Origin: Desulfosarcina sp.
Lineage (GTDB): Bacteria; Desulfobacterota; Desulfobacteria; Desulfobacterales; Desulfosarcinaceae
Assembly: GCA_018224455.1 (NCBI GenBank)
Contig: JAGTUY010000297.1
Location: 1-6,264, forward strand
Reading direction: 5' to 3'
DNA: 6,264 nt
The notes under the pieces were generated by a model. The model was not told where the DNA came from, did no database searches, and worked only from the letters and a program-made list of their open reading frames with translations. Shown in pieces: positions 1 to 5,495 of the stretch (its first letter is position 1; the number at the start of each line of letters is the position of its first letter). A program made the position numbers and the translations under genes.

Positions 1-90
1 ATTGAGATAAGAACCAGTTAAACCAAATTACAGATACCATCATTTTTGTCTCTCAGGTGAAGTACAATTTGGTGGTACACTATTCTCAAT
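1..90. repeat. Imperfect inverted repeat, possible mobile-element end
   Basis: ATTGAGA at 1-7 is matched by its reverse complement TCTCAAT at 84-90. Further in, ACCAAATT at 22-29 (to within a base) is matched by AATTTGGT at 66-73. The arms are interrupted by small gaps, and about 35 bases separate the inner pair. The right arm also contains two related GTACA words (62-66 and 75-79), 13 bases apart. Short imperfect terminal repeats with internal repeated words are typical of insertion-sequence ends or MITE-like relics, but no transposase is in view and the window cuts the left side. The mobile-element reading is inference; the symmetry is directly visible. Confidence 0.3.
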
Positions 91-111
91 TTATGCGATT
101 TTTTTGAGCCC

Positions 112-140
112 TCAGCAAACAGAAGTTTTCTGTTTGCTGA
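112..140. repeat. Perfect 13-bp inverted repeat (hairpin)
   Basis: The arms 112-124 (TCAGCAAACAGAA) and 128-140 (TTCTGTTTGCTGA) are exact reverse complements around a 3-base loop. In the minus direction, the direction of the radical SAM operon ending at 244, the stem is followed by GGGCTC and then an A-run, so it lacks the U-tract of an intrinsic terminator. In the plus direction only TCTTT follows. It could help end or protect the operon's mRNA 3' end, or be part of a mobile relic. Confidence 0.6.
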
Positions 141-243
141 TCTTTGGATTCGGTCTCTCGGCCTCCGCTATCAGTCTTCGACCTAACCCCCTTCATCCTA
201 AAGCGTATGTCAGCAATGGCACCCGGCGATCACGGCTTCCTCG

Positions 244-1989
244 CTATAACGTGCTCGATTCCCCCTGAATATTTTTCAGCCGGCTAATCCAGGTTTTTTC
301 GCCTTTCCGGTCCCCCATCAACCGGCAGCAGCGGATGAGCTGCTCAACGGCCCGGGGATGATCCGGAATGGCTTCGAGGCACTGGCGTGCCTCCGGGTAA
401 CGACTCAACCGCATTAGGCTGTTGGCCAGGGCCATGTGCAGGTCTATGCTGGTTTTGTGGTGTTGGATGCCGCGCTGCAGGATCTCCAGCGATTCGTCAA
501 ATCGGCGCAGATGCTGGTACACGAGCCCCAGCCCCCAGAAGGCGCGGTGATCCGGGTGGTAGTGCAGCGATCGTTCGAAAAGCATAACGGCGGTCTCCAG
601 GTTGTTTTCGACCAGCGGGTTGATGGCATAATCGCCGTGGCTGAATGTCAGGGCCAGCCGGGAGAGAAAATCTGCATGCAGCGGGTAGAACTGCGGATCG
701 TCCATCAGGTCTATCTGTGCGGCAAATTCCGGCAGCAGGGAGAGGTAGCCTTCCCTAAGCCGCCGTCCGAAATCCAGCACGGCTGCTTTGCTTAGGGTCG
801 CATCCGTCTCGAAATAGAGCAGGTCTTCTACCCGGTCCAGCCAGATGTCGTCGGTGGCGCCGCTGCGCTGCTTGTATTCTTCATAGAGCGCCGTGCCGGG
901 AAACAGGTCCAGGATATAGAAAATGGCCGCCAGGGGGCGGATCCGGCGCAGCAACGCCAGGCTCTCATCGATGGTTTGATCGGATTCGCCCGGGGCGCCG
1001 TAAATAAAGTACGCCCTGGCCATGATGCCGCAGCGAACGGTCAGGTCAAAGGCGCGGCAGATGGCCGCTTCGCTGATGTGCTTGCGGTATCGATCACGAA
1101 GCTCCCGGCTGCCGCTCTCCACGCCGTAGCTGATCTGGGTGCACCCGGCCCGGCGCATCCAGCCCAGTATTTCTTCATCCACGCAATCCACCCGGGAAAT
1201 CGCCGCCCACACGATATCCAGGCGGCGCTCGACGATCCTGCGGCAGATGTCGATCACCAGTTCCCGCCTGAGGGTAAAGGTGTCGTCGGATACAAAAAAG
1301 AAGCTGACCCCTTTTTCCCGAAGCACCTCCATTTGGGTCACGAAATATTCGGCGCTGTGAAAGCGCACCCGGCGTTTCCAGAATGCCGGCGACCCGCAGA
1401 AGGTACATCCCTCCGGGCATCCCCGCGTAAGGGAAATGTGTTGAAACGTGAAGTGGTGGGCGGGCATGGGCAGGCTGTCCAGGTCTGCCCACTGCTCCCG
1501 ATCCTTGGTTTTAAATGGCTTGCCTTTTTTTCGAAAGGCCAGGCCGTCAATGTGCGAGGGCATTCTGCCTTTCTTTTTTTCCAGAAAGCGGATCAGCTCC
1601 AGGAAGCTGTGCTCACCTTCACCCCGAACCACATAGTCGATCTCCGGAAAATGAGTGAGAAAATGTTTCCAAAGGAAGGTGGCCCCCACGCCGCCGAACA
1701 CCACGGCGGCTTTTGGATTGACCTTCTTGACCATCCGTGCGATGTCGATGCCGCCCCAGCGGTTGGCGTGCAGGATCGAAAAACCCACCACATCCGGCTG
1801 CTTTTCCCCCAGCACCTGGTAGATGCGTTGGGGGGCCTTTCCCAGGTTGTGACCATTGAGGATCTCCACCGCATAGCCATTGGCCCGGAGTATGGCACCC
1901 ACGTAGTAAAGACCCATGGGGACGGCGCTGACATCCTCTTCGTCGATGCGCGGGTCGAGAAAATAAGGGTAAACGAGCAGTATTTTCAT
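244..1989 (-). CDS. B12-binding radical SAM protein with C-terminal TPR domain
   Basis: A 581-residue protein, probably cytoplasmic, with three parts. Residues ~1-145 form a Rossmann-like cobalamin-binding domain (start MKILLVYPYF, S71-I-L73 as the SxL motif, G99-G100 before the last strand). Residues ~180-390 form a radical SAM barrel with the CX3CX2C motif C191, C195 and C198, which would bind a 4Fe-4S cluster, followed by GVESGS at 289-294, a region that contacts SAM in this family. Residues ~460-578 contain about three TPR-like helical repeats. The family carries out radical methylations, cyclisations and rearrangements; the substrate here is unknown. The histidine motif expected after the first strand is absent, suggesting cobalamin bound without a protein ligand. 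The ATG at 1989 is chosen because it fits the domain start and lies 13 nt after the Usp stop; the longer frame opens with TTG at 2025 inside the Usp gene. No clear ribosome binding site is seen, so coupled translation is likely. It is the last gene of the operon. Confidence 0.88.
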   Translation of the reverse strand: MKILLVYPYFLDPRIDEEDVSAVPMGLYYVGAILRANGYAVEILNGHNLGKAPQRIYQVLGEKQPDVVGFSILHANRWGGIDIARMVKKVNPKAAVVFGGVGATFLWKHFLTHFPEIDYVVRGEGEHSFLELIRFLEKKKGRMPSHIDGLAFRKKGKPFKTKDREQWADLDSLPMPAHHFTFQHISLTRGCPEGCTFCGSPAFWKRRVRFHSAEYFVTQMEVLREKGVSFFFVSDDTFTLRRELVIDICRRIVERRLDIVWAAISRVDCVDEEILGWMRRAGCTQISYGVESGSRELRDRYRKHISEAAICRAFDLTVRCGIMARAYFIYGAPGESDQTIDESLALLRRIRPLAAIFYILDLFPGTALYEEYKQRSGATDDIWLDRVEDLLYFETDATLSKAAVLDFGRRLREGYLSLLPEFAAQIDLMDDPQFYPLHADFLSRLALTFSHGDYAINPLVENNLETAVMLFERSLHYHPDHRAFWGLGLVYQHLRRFDESLEILQRGIQHHKTSIDLHMALANSLMRLSRYPEARQCLEAIPDHPRAVEQLIRCCRLMGDRKGEKTWISRLKNIQGESSTL

Positions 1990-2002
1990 GGCCGAGGATG
2001 TA

Positions 2003-2449
2003 TCAGGCCTTCTTGCTCCGTACAATCATCACCGAGCATGGTGCCTTGTGAGAAACTCGCTTGGCGACGCTGCCGAACAATACCAGCCCCATGCCGCTGA
2101 GGCCGAAGGCGCCCACCACCGCCAGATCGGCATCGGTCTCTTCGATGAAGCGGATGATTTCCGTGGAGACGTGGCCGTCGCGAACCACCAGTTCAACGTC
2201 GACCGTTTCGGGAATGCGGCTGCCATAGACTTCCTGCATTCGTTCGTTCAGGCTGACCACCAGATTCTCGTCGGGATGCTCGGGCAGCATCAAATCCGCG
2301 TCAGTCAGCATTGGGTTGACCACTGGTGGCAGCACATGGACCACGTAAAGCTTCGCGTTATACCGCTGCGCCAGGTCGAGGGCGGTTTGGAAAGCGGCTT
2401 CCGCATGATCCGAAAAATCGCTGCAACAGACAATCTGGTTCACGCCCAT
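2003..2449 (-). CDS. Universal stress protein, UspA family, ATP-binding type
   Basis: A 148-residue single-domain Usp protein, the usual length for the family, probably a cytoplasmic dimer. It opens with a beta strand and conserved Asp (QIVCCSDFSDHA) and continues with the YVVHVLPP strand. Near the C-terminus it has a complete G-x2-G-x9-G-S signature (G113, G116, G126, S127), which marks the ATP-binding (MJ0577-like) branch rather than the non-binding UspA branch. Usp proteins aid survival under starvation, redox or energy stress; the exact role is not predictable. The ATG at 2449 is preferred over that at 2464 because AAGGAGG lies 4 nt upstream of it, whereas the earlier ATG precedes that site and overlaps the CBS stop codon. 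It lies 14 nt after the CBS gene and 13 nt before the radical SAM gene, so all three are probably co-transcribed. Confidence 0.92.
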   Translation of the reverse strand: MGVNQIVCCSDFSDHAEAAFQTALDLAQRYNAKLYVVHVLPPVVNPMLTDADLMLPEHPDENLVVSLNERMQEVYGSRIPETVDVELVVRDGHVSTEIIRFIEETDADLAVVGAFGLSGMGLVLFGSVAKRVSHKAPCSVMIVRSKKA

Positions 2450-2453
2450 AGGG

Positions 2454-2460
2454 CCTCCTT
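2454..2460 (-). promoter_or_regulatory. Ribosome binding site of the Usp gene
   Basis: AAGGAGG on the minus strand, 4 nt before the ATG at 2449. It decides the start: the alternative ATG at 2464 lies upstream of this site and has no such sequence of its own. Confidence 0.75.
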
Positions 2461-2463
2461 TCA

Positions 2464-2922
2464 TTATGCATGATCCGCGGGCATCAGTGTCCGCAGGATA
2501 TCCTCTTTGCCGACCACACCCACCAGCATGCCTTTTTCCAGCACCGGCAGGGTATGCAGGTTATGGTCTACCATGAGGGCCGCCACGGTTTCGATGTTCG
2601 AATCCGGTCCGACGGTGACCGGGTTGGGGGTCATGGCATCCGAGACGGACGTGGCGGCGATTTTGCGGACCGCTTTTTCGAAGCTTTTCATGGAACCGAG
2701 ACTGATATAACCGTCCAGAAAAGAGAACAGCGAGGGGACGGGAAGCTTTTTCTGCTGGGCGATAATGTCGCTCTGGCACAAGAGGCCGACCAACATGCCG
2801 GCCTCATCCACCACCGGCACACCGTTGATGCGGCGGTCCAACAGGATCTTGGCCGCTTTGATAATTTCCGAGTTGGCGGTGACGGTAATGGGGTTTTCAG
2901 TCATGATCTCTTTTACCAGCAT
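2464..2922 (-). CDS. Tandem CBS-domain protein
   Basis: A 152-residue protein made almost entirely of two CBS domains (a Bateman module), roughly residues 1-57 and 90-148. Each begins with the typical MT-x-NP-x-TV pattern (IMTENPITV at 6-14, AMTPNPVTV at 96-104) and has the GVPVVDE or HTLPVLEKG strand followed by LVG(L/V)(L/V) and SDI or EDI. Such pairs bind adenine nucleotides (AMP, ADP, ATP) or SAM and act as energy sensors. No catalytic or DNA-binding domain is attached, so it probably acts by binding a ligand or a partner protein in the cytoplasm. The ATG at 2922 is chosen over the ATG at 2982 because GGAGGT stands 6 nt upstream and the extra 20 residues show no family similarity. It is the first gene of the operon; its neighbour encodes an ATP-binding Usp protein, and the two may respond to the same energy signal. 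Confidence 0.92.
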   Translation of the reverse strand: MLVKEIMTENPITVTANSEIIKAAKILLDRRINGVPVVDEAGMLVGLLCQSDIIAQQKKLPVPSLFSFLDGYISLGSMKSFEKAVRKIAATSVSDAMTPNPVTVGPDSNIETVAALMVDHNLHTLPVLEKGMLVGVVGKEDILRTLMPADHA

Positions 2923-2928
2923 GTCGGC

Positions 2929-2934
2929 ACCTCC
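2929..2934 (-). promoter_or_regulatory. Ribosome binding site of the CBS gene
   Basis: GGAGGT on the minus strand with a 6-nt spacer to the ATG at 2922. It fixes the start of the CBS protein at residue 21 of the longest possible frame. Confidence 0.8.
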
Positions 2935-2983
2935 GGTGTGATGCGTGCTTGACCGCGAAATGAACCGCGATAGCGAACGCATT

Positions 2984-3002
2984 CCCCGTCGTTGCGGCGG
3001 GG
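2984..3002. repeat. GC-rich hairpin in the divergent region
   Basis: CCCCGTCG and CGGCGGGG pair around a 3-base loop, TTG. Read as plus-strand RNA the 8-bp stem is continuous, with one G-U wobble. Read as minus-strand RNA the same position is a C-A mismatch. It lies 62 bases upstream of the CBS start codon, so it could fall in that operon's leader, or in a plus-strand transcript ending at the terminator at 3041-3082. Confidence 0.4.
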
Positions 3003-3040
3003 TTGGTGAGCGAACTGGAAATCGATTTTATCCTTACGGT

Positions 3041-3082
3041 GAACCTTCCCTGCGGCTTGCCGCAGGGAAGGTTCAATTTTTT
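3041..3082 (+). terminator. Strong intrinsic terminator, plus strand, with no obvious gene before it
   Basis: Perfect 15-bp arms, 3041-3055 (GAACCTTCCCTGCGG) and 3060-3074, enclose a CTTG loop closed by a G-C pair, a known stable tetraloop type. The stem is followed by AA and a run of six T at 3077-3082. In the minus direction the stem is followed by ACCGTAAGG, so termination is predicted only for plus-strand transcription. The nearest plus-strand gene lies downstream, not upstream. It may block antisense transcription coming from the CBS operon side, insulate the racemase promoter just after it, or end an unrecognised small RNA. Confidence 0.8.
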
Positions 3083-3086
3083 GCGG

Positions 3087-3114
3087 TTGATTAAAACGCC
3101 TGCCAGGATATAAA
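3087..3114 (+). promoter_or_regulatory. Probable sigma-70-type promoter of the racemase gene
   Basis: A -35-like TTGATT (3087-3092) and a -10-like TATAAA (3109-3114) are separated by 16 bases. Transcription would start near 3121, giving a leader of about 90 nt. It begins 5 bases after the terminator T-run, so the gene appears insulated from upstream transcription. Prediction by eye only. Confidence 0.45.
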
Positions 3115-3196
3115 TGGATCGGCAATCAGCCTTTGCCTGTTAGTGTAGGTGAATGTCGGCCGGCCTGTCAAAAACAAAAAGCATGTCTGTAAAAAT

Positions 3197-3202
3197 AAGG
3201 AA
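3197..3202 (+). promoter_or_regulatory. Ribosome binding site of the racemase gene
   Basis: AAGGAA, 9 nt before the ATG at 3212, in an A-rich, probably unstructured leader. It supports this ATG over the GTG at 3149. Confidence 0.6.
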
Positions 3203-3211
3203 AGCCAACGG

Positions 3212-3907
3212 ATGAAAACCATCGGCATGATTGGCGGGATGAGTTGGGAATCGACCCTGGTCTATTACCGGGTTGTCAATGAAACCGTGAGGGAGCGTCT
3301 GGGCGGACTCCATTCGGCAAAAAGCATCCTGTACTCCGTGGATTTTGCCGAGATCGAAGCCCTGCAGCACGCGGGGCAATGGGATGCAGCGCAGTCGATC
3401 CTGGTTCAGGCGGCACAATCGCTGGTGCGTGCAGGGGCGGATCTGGTGATCATCTGCACCAACACCATGCATAAACTGGCCGATGGGGTGGCGGCAAGCA
3501 TCACCGTTCCGCTGCTTCACATTGCCGACCCTACGGCCGAGGCTGTTCTTGCAGCCGGTATAAATACCGTCGCCCTGCTGGGGACCCGGTTTACCATGGA
3601 GGAGGACTTTTACCGCAAACGTCTTGAAGACCGTTACGGGTTGCGTGTGCTGATTCCCGATGCGGTCCAGCGCCGGACGGTCCATGACATCATCTATACG
3701 GAACTTTGCCTGGGGCGGATCCGGGAATCTTCGCGCCAGGCTTATGTCAGGATTATCGAAGACTTGGTGGCGCGCGGTGTCAGGGGGATCATTCTCGGCT
3801 GCACCGAGGTCGGACTTCTCGTTCGTGCCGACGGCTGCCCGGTGCCGGTTTTCGATACGGCGCGCCTCCATGCCGAAGCGGCCGTGGCTGCGGCGCTGAC
3901 CGAATGA
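3212..3907 (+). CDS. ygeA: Amino-acid racemase, Asp/Glu racemase family, YgeA type
   Basis: A 231-residue, PLP-independent racemase, presumably cytoplasmic. It opens with MKTIGMIGGMSWEST, the typical start of this family. Both catalytic cysteines of the two-base mechanism are present: Cys82 in CTNTMHK and Cys197 in GCTEVGLL. Other conserved stretches are LGGLHSA (31-37), HIADPT (103-108), LLGTRFTME (122-130) and PVFDTARLHAE (212-222). The whole length resembles E. coli YgeA as I remember it, an enzyme of broad specificity that favours homoserine and other non-canonical amino acids; the specificity here is inferred. Products would be D-amino acids for the cell wall, signalling, or D-amino acid use. 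The ATG at 3212 is chosen from the ribosome binding site and the motif start; an upstream GTG at 3149 would add 21 residues without family resemblance. The gene stands alone and converges on gltA, with 70 nt between the stop codons and no clear terminator in the gap. Confidence 0.93.
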   Translation: MKTIGMIGGMSWESTLVYYRVVNETVRERLGGLHSAKSILYSVDFAEIEALQHAGQWDAAQSILVQAAQSLVRAGADLVIICTNTMHKLADGVAASITVPLLHIADPTAEAVLAAGINTVALLGTRFTMEEDFYRKRLEDRYGLRVLIPDAVQRRTVHDIIYTELCLGRIRESSRQAYVRIIEDLVARGVRGIILGCTEVGLLVRADGCPVPVFDTARLHAEAAVAAALTE

Positions 3908-3977
3908 CTCCTTGATGCATCGAAATCGGTTGCCATGAGCCGGCCAAACAGCTGACCTTCTGATCGCGGAAAATAGC

Positions 3978-5261
3978 TTACGATCGCGCATGGATGGGGA
4001 CGAAGTCGTATTCTGTGGCTCCGGTGTAAACTTGTCGAGGCCGGCAGATCTTCCAATTGGGATCGTCCATGCTCTCCTTCCACTGGGCGATCCATCCAGG
4101 CAGCCGGCCGATGGCAAACATCACCGTGAACATGTTGGTGGGGATGCCGATGGCCCGCAGGACGATCCCGCTGTAGAAGTCGATATTGGGGTAAAGGTTG
4201 TGGTCTACAAAATAGGCGTCCTTTCGTACCTCCTCTTCGAGTTCCTTGGCGATGTCCAGCAGCGGATCATTGATCCGCAGAGTTTCCAGCAGCTCGTCGC
4301 ACATTTTTTTCATGATTTTGGCCCGGGGGTCGTAGGTCTTATAGACCCGGTGGCCGAATCCCATGAGCCTGAACGGATCGTTCTTGTCCTTGGCCCGTTC
4401 GATGGCCTTGCGGTAATTCCCGCCGTCGGCCTGAATCGCGGTGAGCATTTCGACGACCGCCTGGTTGGCGCCTCCGTGGAGCGGGCCCCACAGGGCGGCG
4501 ATGCCCGAGGATATGGCCGCGTAAAGATTGACCCGGGCGCTGCCCACCACGCGCACCGCCGAAGTGGAGCAGTTCTGCTCATGGTCGGCGTGAAGAATCC
4601 AGAACACCCGCAGGGCATTGACGGCCGCCCGGTTGAGTTCGTAAGGTTTAACCGGCGTGTGGAACATCATGTTGAGAAAGTTCTCGCAGTAGGTCAGATC
4701 CGGGCGGGGGTAGACCACCTTGTGGCCCCGGGAAATCTTGTACGACATGGCGGCCATGGTGCGCACCTTGGCCAGCAGCCGGGTCATGGTGATGGTGATC
4801 TGTTCCTCCAGGGTGCCCAGTTCCGGGTAAAAACTTCTCAGCGCGTTGACCATGGAGGAGAGGATCCCCATGGGATGGGAGGCCCGGGGATAGTTCTGGT
4901 AAAACGCCTTGAGGTCTTCATGGACCAGGCTGTTGTCGTTGAGCATCACCGAAAAACGGGTCAGCTGTTCACGGTTGGGAAGCTTGCCGTTGATCAGCAG
5001 GTAGGCGGTCTCCTTGAACGTGCCGTGTTCTGCCAGCTGCTCCACGGGGATGCCGCGGTAGCGCAGAACGCCTTTTTCGCCGTCCATGTAGGTGATGGCG
5101 CTCAGGCAGCTGCCGGTATTGGCGTAACCGGGGTCCAGCGTGATAAAGCCGGTGTTGGCACGCAAGTTGGAGATATCGATGGCCTTTTCCCCTTCGGTGC
5201 CGGTGACGACCGGCAGCTGTATTTGCTGACCGTTGTAAGTGAGGGTAACAAATTCTTGCAT
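3978..5261 (-). CDS. gltA: Citrate synthase (hexameric, type II)
   Basis: A 427-residue Si-citrate synthase, which joins acetyl-CoA and oxaloacetate to citrate and CoA, the entry step of the TCA cycle and of glutamate synthesis, in the cytoplasm. The length equals that of E. coli GltA, and the N-terminal ~50-residue beta-rich extension of the proteobacterial hexameric type is present. Visible conserved sites are HADHEQN at 224-230, the catalytic His262 in LHGGANQA, His304 in MGFGHRVYK, Asp361 in YPNIDFYSG, and Arg313 in DPRAK. No key residue is missing. The ATG at 5261 is supported by AAAGGAG 5 nt upstream; the longer frame opens with TTG at 5402 and its extra residues are arginine-rich and unlike the family. 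Whether it is inhibited by NADH, as in E. coli, cannot be read here. It is transcribed alone, divergent from the unknown gene at 5496. Confidence 0.97.
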   Translation of the reverse strand: MQEFVTLTYNGQQIQLPVVTGTEGEKAIDISNLRANTGFITLDPGYANTGSCLSAITYMDGEKGVLRYRGIPVEQLAEHGTFKETAYLLINGKLPNREQLTRFSVMLNDNSLVHEDLKAFYQNYPRASHPMGILSSMVNALRSFYPELGTLEEQITITMTRLLAKVRTMAAMSYKISRGHKVVYPRPDLTYCENFLNMMFHTPVKPYELNRAAVNALRVFWILHADHEQNCSTSAVRVVGSARVNLYAAISSGIAALWGPLHGGANQAVVEMLTAIQADGGNYRKAIERAKDKNDPFRLMGFGHRVYKTYDPRAKIMKKMCDELLETLRINDPLLDIAKELEEEVRKDAYFVDHNLYPNIDFYSGIVLRAIGIPTNMFTVMFAIGRLPGWIAQWKESMDDPNWKICRPRQVYTGATEYDFVPIHARS

Positions 5262-5266
5262 GGTGA

Positions 5267-5273
5267 CTCCTTT
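5267..5273 (-). promoter_or_regulatory. Ribosome binding site of gltA
   Basis: AAAGGAG on the minus strand, 5 nt before the ATG at 5261. It settles the start codon of gltA. Confidence 0.8.
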
Positions 5274-5358
5274 CTCTGCGATAAGACCCGGTACTCTTCT
5301 TATGCGGTTGAGCGGGAACTCAGATCGTCTGTTTCGTCTGCGCCCGTAAAGCGGAACA

Positions 5359-5386
5359 ATTGTCTTGCCTGTCAGCCTGTTTTCAA
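5359..5386 (-). promoter_or_regulatory. Possible gltA promoter
   Basis: On the minus strand, TTGAAA (5381-5386, 5 of 6 matches to the -35 consensus) and GACAAT (5359-5364, 4 of 6 to the -10) are separated by 16 bases. A start near 5352 would give a leader of about 90 nt. Found by eye; other weak combinations exist in this 234-bp divergent region. Confidence 0.35.
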
Positions 5387-5431
5387 CGTAATTTATAAAC
5401 AAGAAGGGTCAGGGTTTTTCGGGTAACAGCC

Positions 5432-5449
5432 GATATTATTATGAATATC
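5432..5449. repeat. Small AT-rich palindrome in the gltA divergent region
   Basis: GATATT (5432-5437) and AATATC (5444-5449) are inverted around 6 bases. The symmetry and the place, 47 bases before the start of the unknown gene and upstream of the gltA promoter candidate, would suit an operator for a dimeric regulator. The sequence is short and AT-rich, so chance is possible. Confidence 0.25.
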
Positions 5450-5482
5450 CGGAGCAGATGTCAAATACCAAATCAAGTCCCC

Positions 5483-5488
5483 AAGGAG
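5483..5488 (+). promoter_or_regulatory. Ribosome binding site of the right-edge gene
   Basis: AAGGAG, 7 nt before the ATG at 5496. It is strong and well spaced, and supports the reality of a gene that is cut by the window end. Confidence 0.75.
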
Positions 5489-5495
5489 CAACGCA

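Larger units (their letters stand above)
1..243. other. Non-coding left-edge region, AT-rich in its first half
   Basis: No credible gene is seen here. The first ~140 bases are clearly richer in A and T than the coding DNA to the right, while 150-243 returns to a mixed composition. A plus-strand frame is open from 11 to 268, but it has no ATG, has no ribosome binding site, and overlaps the end of the radical SAM gene, so it is not called. The region holds an imperfect palindrome (1-90) and a perfect hairpin (112-140), listed separately. It is the 3' flank of the minus-strand operon. No hairpin followed by a T-run in the minus direction was found, so the operon's terminator is not identified. 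Confidence 0.6.

Noticed and set aside
11..268. Plus-strand open stretch at the left edge
   Set aside because: It has no ATG, no ribosome binding site and no recognisable product, crosses a perfect hairpin, and runs into the radical SAM gene on the other strand.
1812..1857. NGHNLG in the radical SAM protein (residues 45-50), resembling the cobalamin motif DxHxxG
   Set aside because: In B12-binding domains that motif follows the first beta strand. Here NGHNLG follows the second strand, so it is not the equivalent position, and the Asp is absent. It is read as chance similarity.
1990..2025. Longer N-terminus for the radical SAM protein from TTG at 2025
   Set aside because: It would overlap the end of the Usp gene and add 12 residues before the natural MKILLVYPYF start of the cobalamin domain.
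976..2100. Plus-strand open frame of 374 codons antisense to the radical SAM gene
   Set aside because: It lies opposite a gene with full domain motifs, has no ribosome binding site or family resemblance, and is rich in His, Pro and Ala as expected for the mirror of GC-rich coding DNA.
2923..2982. Longer N-terminus for the CBS protein from ATG at 2982
   Set aside because: The added residues are Ser/Arg/His-rich and unlike the family, and a clean GGAGGT lies just before the internal ATG at 2922.
5262..5402. Longer citrate synthase from TTG at 5402
   Set aside because: The 427-residue form from 5261 has the usual length and a strong ribosome binding site; the extension covers the promoter region.
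3990..5426. Plus-strand open frame of 478 codons antisense to the whole of gltA
   Set aside because: The opposite strand is an unmistakable citrate synthase. The antisense frame is long because codon bias in gltA avoids stops there; its Val/Gly/His-rich protein resembles no family.
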